From Paenibacillus sp. cl123 (GTDB lineage: Bacteria; Bacillota; Bacilli; Paenibacillales; NBRC-103111), in the NCBI RefSeq assembly GCF_900101595.1, contig NZ_FMYY01000018.1, positions 22,700 through 86,699 of the forward strand: DNA of 64,000 nt. The letters are read 5' to 3'. This document shows, piece by piece, positions 8,154 through 17,238 of this stretch; within the stretch, counting starts at the first letter, position 1, and the number at the start of each line of letters is the position of its first letter. The position numbers and the translations under genes were made by a program. The notes beneath the pieces were generated by a model. The model made no database searches. It was not told the origin of the DNA and saw only the letters and a list, made by a program, of their open reading frames with translations.

Positions 8154-8993
8154 TTATTTTTCTCCGTTTTGTTTTCTAGTTTTTTTTGATGGATGCTCTT
8201 TCAAAAAGTATTGCCTGATGTCTGAGGGTATCTCGTTAGGATTATCATTTTCATAGGCGTGATATACGTTATCCGTATGGGGACGGAAAACAATAAAAAC
8301 TTCTTTATCATTATCATAAAAGTATAGAGCTTGAGAATTTCCTCTAGAACTGATTATTGAGTTAAATAACATCCTTTTTGCTATACTTTTATTAGCACTA
8401 AAAGGAGAACCCCAACCATATTCGGGATCATGCTTTGGATTCATTTCATACTTTCTTTTTGAACGTATCAAGAAATCGCTTAGCAATTCGCTATTTTGAA
8501 TTGAAATAATTTCTTTTTCATCATCTGCAACAATAAGCTTCAGAAAATTGTTCCCTGGGTCTCTAAGATTACCCACCGTTACAAATGTTAACTCTTCATC
8601 GTCATCTTCATTTTTACTATAATTGTACAATGCTGAGAGTAAAATCTTAATTTCGTTTTGAAAATCTTCACTTAATAAATAATTGATGACCAATGGATCG
8701 GAATATATGTTTGGATACGAAAATTCCGGATATTCAATAATTCTATCTTGAACTTTTGCTAAAAATCTGTATATGCTCCTTGTTACATCAGAATTTTCAT
8801 CTATTGCAGGGTAATGATTCTCTAACTCATCCTGAAAGTACTTCTTTAAAATAATTTTGTTATTGTTGGACTCTAATACGTCAATGATATCCATTAATTC
8901 AAATAAAATAATCTTGTACTTTTCAGGATACATTTCAACATCATTTGTTTCCCAGAGAAACATATTAGGGTCAAGGGCTGTAATATGATTCAT
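8154..8993 (-). CDS. Unrecognised partner of the DUF3696 ATPase
   Basis: 279 residues, acidic, no signal peptide or membrane segment. I do not recognise a family. The N-terminal 130 residues look helical. The C-terminal third contains a compact stretch YGWGSPFSANKSIAKRMLF followed by SQALYFYDNDKEVFIVFRPH and a basic tail (KKTRKQNGEK). Scattered His/Asp/Glu/Lys residues in this part could suit an effector domain, but no nuclease motif is clear. The ATG is 2 bases after the stop of the ATPase gene, so the two are co-translated and presumably act together. AT-rich, like the ATPase. An effector or adaptor role in defence is inference from context. Confidence 0.6.
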   Translation of the reverse strand: MNHITALDPNMFLWETNDVEMYPEKYKIILFELMDIIDVLESNNNKIILKKYFQDELENHYPAIDENSDVTRSIYRFLAKVQDRIIEYPEFSYPNIYSDPLVINYLLSEDFQNEIKILLSALYNYSKNEDDDEELTFVTVGNLRDPGNNFLKLIVADDEKEIISIQNSELLSDFLIRSKRKYEMNPKHDPEYGWGSPFSANKSIAKRMLFNSIISSRGNSQALYFYDNDKEVFIVFRPHTDNVYHAYENDNPNEIPSDIRQYFLKEHPSKKTRKQNGEK

Positions 8994-8995
8994 TT

Positions 8996-10474
8996 CTAAT
9001 TGCCGCCTTTAAAATTACTAAACATACTTACATTTTTTTTCATACTTTGTGCTTTAACAATTGCCCGAATGTCTTTATCTAGTTGATCAAAGAAATCCTG
9101 TGGCCAGTATTCTAAGGAACCTGCTTCGGTAAATTTCAAAACTTTGTATTCTTTATTTTCTATAAAGGTCAAATTTACCTTTTTCGCATCTAAAGTTCCT
9201 TCCGCAATTCTTCTTCTAAGTCTAGTTATAAAATGATCACTATGTGTCTCCACAATAACTTTCTTACCCGAAAGAACTAAACTATAAATAAAATCCAATA
9301 GTAAACTTTGAACGTTGGGATGTAGGTGTATCTCAGGTTGCTCTAAAATAAGGGTACTTCTAGATGGCGATATAAGTCCTTCAACAACTATAGGAAGTAT
9401 CTGACTTACACCAAATCCAACATGATTAATTGGAACTTTTTGCCCCAAATCATTAAGCACTTCAATACGGTACATCATCCCACTTTGAATTGGGTTTACT
9501 TTTATTCTCAATGCCATTTTAAACACTCTACATATCCAATAATTAACTGCACTCTCAAGAGTATCCTTATCATCGTAATATTCAATGCTACCATTTTCAT
9601 AATGTTTAAATTTATAAAAACTAACTAAACTAGTAGCCTTCTGTTCAAGTATATGAGCAGCATATTCCCCTTTATTTCCAATTTTTAAATTCGTATCATC
9701 ATCATTTACATAAAAAGAACGGGGTTCATCCCTCAGTGGCCCTAAATAAGATACTCTCGAAAAATACCTAGTCATAACTTTTTCCAAAAAACTGTTAGAT
9801 AAAACTGAGAAGAATTCGTCACTATAGTCCGCATCTGGATCAGAAGAGGTGGGTAGGCTTTCGTATGGAAAAAATTTATTGAAAGATATATTCGCTTTCC
9901 ATCCATCAATATTTTTAAATACTATTGGTGCACCAGGACGGACCCTTTGTCTCAAATATTGAGAATAATCCTCTTTAAAAAAGAGCGCGCTATTAGTTAC
10001 AACACTGTATTTATTTCCTCTTTCTCGTTTTAAATGTAAAAACAATTCAAAATCCTTAACTTCAAACTTCCAATTAACAAAAAATTCTTGAATATATAGG
10101 TTCGAATTGTTATTTTCGTATTTCACTTGCACTTCCAGCTTTTTTATCGCGCCCTTTTCAATTTTTTTGAAAAAAAGATGACTTTTCACTGCCTGTGGTA
10201 TATCTTCATTAAAGAAGTTGAATCCCCATGACAAGTTATTTTTATTTTTCCCTTCATATACTATATCTTTATATTTTCCAAGAGAAACGTATGGCTTATT
10301 CAGTATAAGCTTTTGTGATGTTAGATTGTTTTCTAAAGTTTGTTTTATAACCAATAATAGCTGAATTAATGTGCTTTTTCCTCCACTATTTGCTCCAGAG
10401 ATAATTGTCAAAGGTTTCAAATCATAATCATTAAGTTTTTCAATAGCTTTAAAATGTCCAATTGAGATTTTCAA
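8996..10474 (-). CDS. AAA family ATPase with C-terminal DUF3696
   Basis: About 492 residues. Walker A SGANSGGKST lies near residue 32, Walker B TLILEQPEIHLHP near 360, the VETHSDHFITRLRRRI segment near 410, and the C-terminal EYWPQDFFDQ element is typical of DUF3696. This is an OLD/AAA15-type ATPase, a class common in defence systems where it senses or loads on nucleic acid. I chose the TTG at 10474 because GGGAAGGA stands 8 bases upstream and the protein then begins MKISIGHFKAIE, the usual family start; the longer TTG start at 10498 lies upstream of that ribosome site. Known ATPase-led systems (Septu, PARIS, Gabija) have different partners. Confidence 0.75.
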   Translation of the reverse strand: MKISIGHFKAIEKLNDYDLKPLTIISGANSGGKSTLIQLLLVIKQTLENNLTSQKLILNKPYVSLGKYKDIVYEGKNKNNLSWGFNFFNEDIPQAVKSHLFFKKIEKGAIKKLEVQVKYENNNSNLYIQEFFVNWKFEVKDFELFLHLKRERGNKYSVVTNSALFFKEDYSQYLRQRVRPGAPIVFKNIDGWKANISFNKFFPYESLPTSSDPDADYSDEFFSVLSNSFLEKVMTRYFSRVSYLGPLRDEPRSFYVNDDDTNLKIGNKGEYAAHILEQKATSLVSFYKFKHYENGSIEYYDDKDTLESAVNYWICRVFKMALRIKVNPIQSGMMYRIEVLNDLGQKVPINHVGFGVSQILPIVVEGLISPSRSTLILEQPEIHLHPNVQSLLLDFIYSLVLSGKKVIVETHSDHFITRLRRRIAEGTLDAKKVNLTFIENKEYKVLKFTEAGSLEYWPQDFFDQLDKDIRAIVKAQSMKKNVSMFSNFKGGN

Positions 10475-10567
10475 ATTTAATTTCCTTCCCAAATTCAAGT
10501 TTTAATTTTTAAGCTAATACATCTAAATAATGAACCCAACCCAATATAATCAACTTTGCTTTGTTAT

Positions 10568-10819
10568 CTAAATAGACTGATTCATTTTGAACAAACCGAG
10601 CAAATCAGTCTTCTTTTCCGAGTCTAAAATATCTCGACTTTGTGTTAACAATACAAACTTGATTGAATCGATTACTGTCCATTTTCCAGCATCATTTTCA
10701 CCAATAAGGACATTAAGACCTTTATTTAAGACGAGAATCAGTCCGGTGTTCACTGTTAGTTTCTTGACCAAATTTTCTGAAGTTTGTAATTCTGACTTCT
10801 GAAAGATACATAAAATCAC
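10568..10819 (-). pseudogene. N-terminal fragment of an OLD-type ATPase/nuclease gene
   Basis: An 83-residue frame holds only the first part of an OLD-family protein: GLNVLIGENDAGKWTVIDSI followed by KFVLLTQSRDI. The Walker A motif should read GENDAGKST; here serine is replaced by tryptophan. The frame stops before Walker B and no TOPRIM nuclease part follows. It is a truncated, inactivated remnant of an earlier defence gene. Confidence 0.65.
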
Positions 10820-10973
10820 CCCTCAATACATTGTTCATCTACTTCATTAATTCGACATTTTCCGCCATTTCCCTTTTATGGATACTAAAAACGAGAAACA
10901 ACACCTATTGCTAAATGAAAATCCAGTAAATAAAACGTGTGACAACGCCCCAAATCATGACATCCTGGCAAAG

Positions 10974-11021
10974 ATAAAAGCCTTTAAACACTCAGTAATC
11001 CATGTGTTTAAAGGCTTTTAT
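10974..11021. terminator. Perfect 18-bp inverted repeat, bidirectional terminator-like
   Basis: The arms 10974-10991 and 11004-11021 are perfectly complementary over 18 bp around a 12-base loop, with A-rich and T-rich outer ends. It probably ends transcription from either side, although the T-run is interrupted. No gene is visible in 10820-11415; the rest of that stretch is repeat copy B and a small inverted repeat. Confidence 0.6.
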
Positions 11022-11048
11022 AGTTATGGAACCTAGGGGATCACCCCT

Positions 11049-11199
11049 GGCCTCATCGCTGATAGTGGAGCGATGGGGTTTTGTATGTTAATGAAAATGC
11101 GAGAGAAAGCCTTATGGGACAAGACTTTTTTGTTTTTTATATTTTAACGTTCGAGTGCGGCGCGGCCCCCATGGAAAAATTGATCAAAAATGTGACCAA
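11049..11199. repeat. Diverged direct repeat, copy B
   Basis: Partner of copy A at 7992-8145. The first 30 bases form a clean hairpin (CCTCATCGCT with AGCGATGGGG) followed by TTTT, so this copy can also act as a plus-strand terminator. Together the copies bracket the roughly 3-kb ATPase module. Confidence 0.6.
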
Positions 11200-11330
11200 A
11201 GAAACTAAAGACTCAGCCAATATGCAATGTAAAGCTTAGTGGAGTCTATAAAATAAACCTGACTACAAAGTACGTAATCTTCATATTTGTAAATACCAGG
11301 CTGTATGATGTAACTTTATTTTTATAATAG

Positions 11331-11370
11331 TCTATTTCTAGGGTTGGAAACATCTATTTCTAGCCCTAGA
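11331..11370. repeat. Short nested repeat downstream of the ISL3-like gene
   Basis: The 11-mer TCTATTTCTAG occurs at 11331 and again at 11353, and TCTAGGG (11337-11343) faces CCCTAGA (11364-11370) as an inverted repeat. It lies 45 bases beyond the transposase stop, where an insertion sequence end might be expected. No matching copy is visible on the other side of the gene. Confidence 0.4.
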
Positions 11371-11415
11371 TCGTCAATCTGAAAGAAATCTTTACTTGGT
11401 TGGATTTTCTGATCC

Positions 11416-12684
11416 CTATTCCAGCTCACCGCTCTCAGCTTGCTTAAGTAGAGTTGGAATATGCGGCCCATACTCAACCTTCCCATGACCCGAGCGAATA
11501 CCACTACCAACCTTGCGTGCCTCTGCCGAATACAACGTCTTTGCGCGAATAATCTCATAGCTGTACCCACGCCCTAAACGATTAGACATTTTGATAAAAC
11601 CATTCAAACCTTCCGTGTAGGCATTGGTAATTGAGAATGGGGCATCCCAATATGCAAAGATGTCGTCATAGTGATTGTGAACCGTTTTGACCAGCCTTTT
11701 GAATGGTTCCATGCCTTCATCTGGCAAACTGTTTTTCCATGATTCAAAAGCGTTCTGAGCCTGCTGCTTGTCTGGTTCGTCATAGATTGCAAAGAAGCTC
11801 TCCTTAAAGTCATAAGCAATGGCCAGTTCTGGAATTTGTTGACGAACGATAGCAAGGGCTTCATGCTCGGCAGGTGTCAGATTGTCAGGTCGTTTAAGCG
11901 TCAGCCATCGAAAGGACTTTTTAACGTTAATTCTATCATCCTTGCTAAGTTGTATCTGATATTTCTTCCGCTCTTCTTCCAGCGCTTCCGATGCCATTTG
12001 GACAACGTGAAACTTATCAATAACCAGCTTGGCATTAGGCAAAAACTCAGCAAAGTAGAGTTTGAAAGGCTGCCACATGCCGGTACAAACCCACTCAACT
12101 TTTTCACAGTCGGGCAGATCCTTAAAGAATGGCTTCAGATGGTCTTGCGTGCGTTCCTCCAGCATTTCAAACACGTTGTTGGTAGCTAGATTAGTAATGA
12201 CGCAACGATAACCACCGGCTAGATTTACTTCAGCAATTCCCATGATGACTGGCGTTTCATAGCGAACGGTTTGCTCAAGCTCCTTAATCAAATCATGGGC
12301 AATATTTTTCACCGTATTAACGGCAACGCCTGTTTGGTCTGCCAAGGCGCGGAGTGTAGTGCTAAGGCATTGCTGTTGGATGGCATCAACCAAGCGTTTA
12401 GTTGCTCGCCGCTTATCGTCCAAGAAACTCAGCTCAGGCATCGCCATTTTTCCGCAGCTTTCACAGCGAAAACGCGGCCTTTGCACTTCAAGACGAACAG
12501 GCTCCATATACAGCGGCATATCAGAAAACTTGTTCTTGCGTGTCCCATGCTTGTGCATTGGGATCTTGCAATCTGGGCACATGAACGCCTCAGCATCATC
12601 CGCCACCGCAACAATTATGAGTGCCTTGCTTTCTTTATACATATCTACTGGTTTAACGCCCGGCAAATTTAATAAATCAAGCAT
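11416..12684 (-). CDS. ISL3 family transposase homologue lacking catalytic aspartates
   Basis: 422 residues with the full ISL3 layout. An N-terminal zinc-ribbon pair (CPDCKIPMHKHG and RCESCGKM) is followed by a helix-turn-helix (ALADQTGVAVNTVKNI) and the transposase core. ISL3 enzymes use a DDE triad. Here the first site reads GIAEVNL where GIDEV is expected (codon GCT), and the second reads VCTGMWQPF where an aspartate precedes MW. The glutamate in TEGLNG remains. With both aspartates lost, strand transfer should be impossible. The gene begins 4 bases after the hsdR stop, leaving no room for an insertion-sequence left end, so it looks like a fourth gene of the hsd operon rather than a resident IS. 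Function unknown. Confidence 0.8.
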   Translation of the reverse strand: MLDLLNLPGVKPVDMYKESKALIIVAVADDAEAFMCPDCKIPMHKHGTRKNKFSDMPLYMEPVRLEVQRPRFRCESCGKMAMPELSFLDDKRRATKRLVDAIQQQCLSTTLRALADQTGVAVNTVKNIAHDLIKELEQTVRYETPVIMGIAEVNLAGGYRCVITNLATNNVFEMLEERTQDHLKPFFKDLPDCEKVEWVCTGMWQPFKLYFAEFLPNAKLVIDKFHVVQMASEALEEERKKYQIQLSKDDRINVKKSFRWLTLKRPDNLTPAEHEALAIVRQQIPELAIAYDFKESFFAIYDEPDKQQAQNAFESWKNSLPDEGMEPFKRLVKTVHNHYDDIFAYWDAPFSITNAYTEGLNGFIKMSNRLGRGYSYEIIRAKTLYSAEARKVGSGIRSGHGKVEYGPHIPTLLKQAESGELE

Positions 12685-12688
12685 GGTG

Positions 12689-15600
12689 CTAGTCCAAATC
12701 CAGGTCTATATTCTTGCCATCGCGTAGCATTTCATAAATCACGTCAACCAGTGCGGACATACCCTGACGGTCAGATTTAAGTACCTGCGTGGCAAGCTTT
12801 TGATGGCTTGAAAGCGCCCGAACAACGGCTTGTTGCACAGCACCAGGCAGGTTTCCTTTCATCGCCTGTTCGCGGGTATTGCTCTCGACTTGCGCCATGA
12901 CCACATCACTTTCTCCGGCAATCGACTTGATCTGATTAACAAAGGCAACCTGATCCTGAATCGGTGTTACTTCACCAAACAGGCTATTAAGCTTTTCAAT
13001 AATTTCTTTCACGAACTTGGGCTTATCACCTGCGCCACCGCTACCGCCTGGGCCTATAGGTTGTAAAACTGGGTTTTCTTCCTCTTCTGACGGCTCTTCA
13101 GTACGACCTTTAATATCGAAGCCTGTCAGTACTAAACCCTTAAGATCTATAGTTTCTGGCGTTTCATTGTGAAGGCGCTTTTGCAATAGCTTGGCAAAGG
13201 CGGCGAAGTTCTCAAGCTCTGGGTCGCCAAAATCAATGAGTTGGGCAACATAAGAGTAGGTGCGGCAAAAGCGCCCCAAGTCTGACTTAAAGCCCAGCAA
13301 CGATTTGATTTGCTCTGCGTATTCATCTTGATGATGATCGGCAGACTTCATGCCCGCCTCATCACCTTTAGCATGAGCCTTTTCAAATGCCGATTCCCAA
13401 GTTGCCATTGCATCACGGAGCATCTTCATCTTGTCGTTGTAAAGACGGGTAGTGCCTTCTGTTGCTGCATACAGCTCTTTGTGTTGTGGCGCCTGCGCGT
13501 GAGTAATATCGCGTATCGTTTTGAAACGAGCCTCTTTGAAAGCGGCTAAATCTTTTTCGGTATAAAGCCCATGCTCCTCTAAGCGTTCTTTAATTTCATA
13601 GACCACATTCAAGTCTTGAATATCGTCAATGTGCGCTCCATCGTCATATAGTGAAAAAGCGTAACGGACGTTAGCAGGGTCATTCACAAAGTCGATGATG
13701 AACACCTCATCCTTTCCAGGGGCCATGCGATTCAATCGCGCAAAGGTCTGCACAATTTCAACGTGATTGGCGATTTTCTTGTCCACGTACATGGCGACCA
13801 GTTTCGGTTGGTCAAATCCCGTTTGGAATTTGTCCGCAACCAGCATCACGCGATATTCAGGGCGGTCAAAAGCAAAACGTAAATCCTGACCTTGCACCTT
13901 GGGGTTCATGCTTTGTTCTGTAAACTCCTCGTTTTCGTCAACAATAAACACATCATCTTTGAATGCCTCATCATCATTGTGCATCACCTGCTTTCCGGTC
14001 ATCTTGCCTGAGAAAGCGACCAGCGAATGAATGAAGCTGTATTCACTGTGTTGCTCTATATAGCGGTCAAAGGCTTTTTTATAACGAATTGCAGAAGCAC
14101 GAGAACTAGTAACAACCATAGCCTTTGCTTTGCCATCTAAACGATGAGCTACGTTTCTCGAGAAGTGCTCAATAATGAATTGCACCTTTTGAGTCACATT
14201 GGTGGGGTGCAGTGCCATCCATTGGGCTAAAGCGCGTTTTGCTGCCTTGCCACTCACTCGTTTGCTGTCTTCAAGCTGTTTAGAAAGATTAAAGGCGGTT
14301 TGATAAGGCACATAGCCTTTAAGTACGTCCAAAATAAAGCCTTCTTCGATAGCCTGCCGCATAGTGTATTTATGGAAGGCTTTCGGCGGGTTCTCTTTGG
14401 ATGGTGGCTTTGTCATGTCGTCAGGGCGGCCAAACAACATCAAGGTTGCATGTTTAGGCGTACCCGTGAAGGCAAAATAGCTGATGTTGTCAGGGCGAAC
14501 GCGAGACTTTTGCAGTTGTTCTAACAGCTCATCCACCGTCATAGTGGACATTTTACCCTGACCACTCATACCCAATGCGGTTTGTAATTTGGCAGCCGTA
14601 GAACCCGTCTGAGAGTTGTGTGCTTCATCAATAATGACCGCAAAGTTCTTCCCCTTGAGGGACTTATCGGTAATGATGGCTTCCATCGCATAAGGAAACG
14701 TCTGGATGGTCACAACAATAATCGGGGTTCCAGCCAGCAGTGCTTCAGACAACTGCTTGCTTTTGGATTTAGAAGACTTCTGGCGGTCAATCGCGGCAAT
14801 CACACCAAATTGGTGGTCAATTTGCTTTACCGCGTCCTGTAGCTGTCCATCAAGTACATTACGGTCGGTCACAATAATGACGCTGTTAAACACGGCTTCA
14901 CCATTGTCTTCACGCAGTTTCACCAAATCATGAGCAGTCCAGGAAATGGTGCTGGTTTTGCCTGAACCCGCACTATGGTCAGCCAGATAGGTCATGCCTG
15001 CGCCATTCTTTCGCGCATCAGCAAGCATAGCATTGACCGCTATCCATTGATGAAAACGTGGAAATATCAGCGTTTCTTTCTTCGACCAATTGCCCTGAAT
15101 ATCAACGACATCCTTTTTCTCCACATAAACGAAGCTGTGGAATATGCGTAGCCACGCATCGGGTTGACACACTTCCTCCCAGAAGTAGGCCACAGGGTAT
15201 TCAATGCTGCCATCAGTTTTTTTCTCACCCGGTGGGTTGCCAGCCCGTCCATCATTCCCCTTATTGAATGGCAGGAAGAAGGTATTCACGCCATCCAGTT
15301 TGGTTGCCATCATGATTTCAGAATCAGACATGGCAAAATGCACGACTGCACCACGCTTGAAGGTCAATAGAGGCTCTTTACGCTTGGTTTTTGGATCAAA
15401 TGGCAAGCGATCTTGGCGGTATTGCTCCATCGCAGCCTCTGCCGATTGAGTGAAGTCCGTCTTTAGCTCAACCGTAGCCACAGGTAAGCCGTTGATAAAG
15501 AACACCAGGTCAATCGCAAATTCACGAGCGGGGTGATACTTCAACTCGGGCACAACACGCAAAATATTTGCTTTATAACGCTCAATCACTGCTTCGTTGC

Positions 15601-15931
15601 GCTTATCTTCGGGTGCAGTTTCGGTCATTTCAATCAGACCGCATCCGGCAATCGAGAAGCCCTGGCGCAGTACCTGTACTGTGCCTTGCTGCTCCAGCGC
15701 CTTGGTCAACCGCTCCATAACGACTTCAAGGGTTTTTGAGCCGTTTAATCGTTCCAGCTTATCCCACTTATCCTTCTGGCCGCTGTTCTTAATCCAGCTT
15801 TCAAGGTCATTCGGAAACAGCGCACGTTCAGTATCGTAACGTTTAGGGTCACCCAGCTTCCAACCTTGCTCTACTAGCCGGTCAATGATGTAAGTTTGGA
15901 AGTGCTTTTCCTGATGGGCAGATGAATTCAT
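12689..15931 (-). CDS. hsdR: Type I restriction enzyme R subunit
   Basis: 1,080 residues, a normal HsdR length. The N-terminal nuclease domain shows FAIDLVFFINGLPVATVELKTD (D...ExK, about residues 140-160). The motor has Walker A HSAGSGKTS near 315, VIIDEAHNSQTG near 430, FAFTGTPKHATL and the late helicase motifs QTGFDQPKL and QTFARLNRM. It translocates DNA and cuts unmethylated DNA in complex with HsdM and HsdS. I chose the ATG at 15931, with GAGGAG 7 bases upstream; the GTG at 15946 lies inside the hsdS stop. Base composition is clearly GC-richer than the flanking defence genes and the protein style resembles proteobacterial HsdR, suggesting transfer of the whole operon from another lineage. 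Confidence 0.92.
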   Translation of the reverse strand: MNSSAHQEKHFQTYIIDRLVEQGWKLGDPKRYDTERALFPNDLESWIKNSGQKDKWDKLERLNGSKTLEVVMERLTKALEQQGTVQVLRQGFSIAGCGLIEMTETAPEDKRNEAVIERYKANILRVVPELKYHPAREFAIDLVFFINGLPVATVELKTDFTQSAEAAMEQYRQDRLPFDPKTKRKEPLLTFKRGAVVHFAMSDSEIMMATKLDGVNTFFLPFNKGNDGRAGNPPGEKKTDGSIEYPVAYFWEEVCQPDAWLRIFHSFVYVEKKDVVDIQGNWSKKETLIFPRFHQWIAVNAMLADARKNGAGMTYLADHSAGSGKTSTISWTAHDLVKLREDNGEAVFNSVIIVTDRNVLDGQLQDAVKQIDHQFGVIAAIDRQKSSKSKSKQLSEALLAGTPIIVVTIQTFPYAMEAIITDKSLKGKNFAVIIDEAHNSQTGSTAAKLQTALGMSGQGKMSTMTVDELLEQLQKSRVRPDNISYFAFTGTPKHATLMLFGRPDDMTKPPSKENPPKAFHKYTMRQAIEEGFILDVLKGYVPYQTAFNLSKQLEDSKRVSGKAAKRALAQWMALHPTNVTQKVQFIIEHFSRNVAHRLDGKAKAMVVTSSRASAIRYKKAFDRYIEQHSEYSFIHSLVAFSGKMTGKQVMHNDDEAFKDDVFIVDENEEFTEQSMNPKVQGQDLRFAFDRPEYRVMLVADKFQTGFDQPKLVAMYVDKKIANHVEIVQTFARLNRMAPGKDEVFIIDFVNDPANVRYAFSLYDDGAHIDDIQDLNVVYEIKERLEEHGLYTEKDLAAFKEARFKTIRDITHAQAPQHKELYAATEGTTRLYNDKMKMLRDAMATWESAFEKAHAKGDEAGMKSADHHQDEYAEQIKSLLGFKSDLGRFCRTYSYVAQLIDFGDPELENFAAFAKLLQKRLHNETPETIDLKGLVLTGFDIKGRTEEPSEEEENPVLQPIGPGGSGGAGDKPKFVKEIIEKLNSLFGEVTPIQDQVAFVNQIKSIAGESDVVMAQVESNTREQAMKGNLPGAVQQAVVRALSSHQKLATQVLKSDRQGMSALVDVIYEMLRDGKNIDLDLD

Positions 15932-15942
15932 GCCTGTTCTCC

Positions 15943-17238
15943 TCACAAGTCTATTTGTCCAGTCACAGCCGCTGTGATAAATGCCGAACGGCGTTCTTTG
16001 AGCAAGTCTATGCTTCTTTGTGTTTTTGTAACGAGCATATCAATAGATTTAATGGTTTTGTCCAAATAATCCGCAATCTGAGCTTGTTCTGACACACTCG
16101 GGCAAGGTACTTTTACCTGACGAAAGTTGTTATAACTTAGGTCTTGCCCGTCCCTAATAAACATAGAGGTCGCCTGTAGCCCTTGAATGTATGTTATTGA
16201 TTTGAATAAATAAGTAAAATAACCTACATGTGAAGCGGGGGTTGGTTTTAAGACGACATATGACGAACGAACACAACCGTTCGCTTTGACTCGTTCAATT
16301 CCCCCTTGAAAGCTTCTCATACTAATAACAAAATCGTTAATCCTTGCATGTTTCCTCTTTTCCAGATTTTTCACCGCCTGAGTTACCCTTCTGCCCTCAA
16401 GCTCCTGGAACTCTTCAAGAGGAATTACTCCATACTTTTGTGTAGCTGAAAGATGTTGATCATCTTCAAAAGCGAGTTGCTTACTTTCACTAAATAACCG
16501 ATTCCCTGAAATGACTTCCCAGTGCTCCGGCACTTCCCCAATCCACTCAACACCAGAATCCTTCAATTTTACATTAGGGTTTAGCCCTTTGGTGACAGCA
16601 TGAGTAATCAGTGCCTGTCGCTTTTCTTTTAGCAGTTCAATAAAGCGAGTTTTCTTGGTTATTAGGGTGTCTATCCGAGTTGTTTCACTTTCGAGAACTG
16701 AAGCAATTTTCTTTTGCTCTTTTTGACTGGGAATAGCAGTTTTAAGTCCTACAAGGGTCGAAGGGTTAATTGCTGGATAGCTTAATCCTTCTGAGTGAGC
16801 TTCGACAGCCTGAATAAACAAATCATTAAGAACTAACCATTTAAGGAACTTTGGCTCCAATTTGCCGGGACGAGACCGGAGAACAGCAAAACCCGTAGAA
16901 AAAATGCAATGAGCAAACTCATCACCCACCGATGCGACTGCTTTTAGGTAAGTTCTGACTGTTGATACAATAACATCGCCGGAATTTGCTTTCCGTCTGG
17001 CTCGGGAAGGTGCATTACCAAAAGACATTTCTTCAACTTTTGATATGCCTTCGTTGTAATTAGCCGACGAAATATCAACATAACTAATAGTTTCCTCTGG
17101 CTCCGTTGAGTCAGGAAGAGAATCATCATTATGAGAAGCAACTATTTTTAAGGGCTTTAACTCCCAATGTTCCGGCACCAGCCCAATCCATTCAATACCA
17201 GAATCTCTATAAGTCGAGTAAGGTTTGTAATCACTCAT
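15943..17238 (-). CDS. hsdS: Type I restriction enzyme specificity subunit
   Basis: 431 residues with the classic two-repeat plan. Each half begins with a similar box (GIEWIGLVPEHWELKPLK near residue 13 and GVEWIGEVPEHWEVISGN near 225), followed by a variable target-recognition domain and a coiled-coil spacer ending in LLKEKRQALITHAVTKG or LLKERRSAFITAAVTGQ. The two recognition domains differ, so the DNA target should be bipartite and asymmetric; the sequence recognised cannot be read off. Its ATG overlaps the hsdM stop by 4 bases. No frameshift or internal repeat for phase variation is seen. Confidence 0.92.
   Translation of the reverse strand: MSDYKPYSTYRDSGIEWIGLVPEHWELKPLKIVASHNDDSLPDSTEPEETISYVDISSANYNEGISKVEEMSFGNAPSRARRKANSGDVIVSTVRTYLKAVASVGDEFAHCIFSTGFAVLRSRPGKLEPKFLKWLVLNDLFIQAVEAHSEGLSYPAINPSTLVGLKTAIPSQKEQKKIASVLESETTRIDTLITKKTRFIELLKEKRQALITHAVTKGLNPNVKLKDSGVEWIGEVPEHWEVISGNRLFSESKQLAFEDDQHLSATQKYGVIPLEEFQELEGRRVTQAVKNLEKRKHARINDFVISMRSFQGGIERVKANGCVRSSYVVLKPTPASHVGYFTYLFKSITYIQGLQATSMFIRDGQDLSYNNFRQVKVPCPSVSEQAQIADYLDKTIKSIDMLVTKTQRSIDLLKERRSAFITAAVTGQIDL

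Noticed and set aside
11416-12684. An active ISL3 insertion sequence
   Set aside because: Two catalytic aspartates are replaced and no paired terminal inverted repeats are visible; the upstream side runs straight into hsdR.
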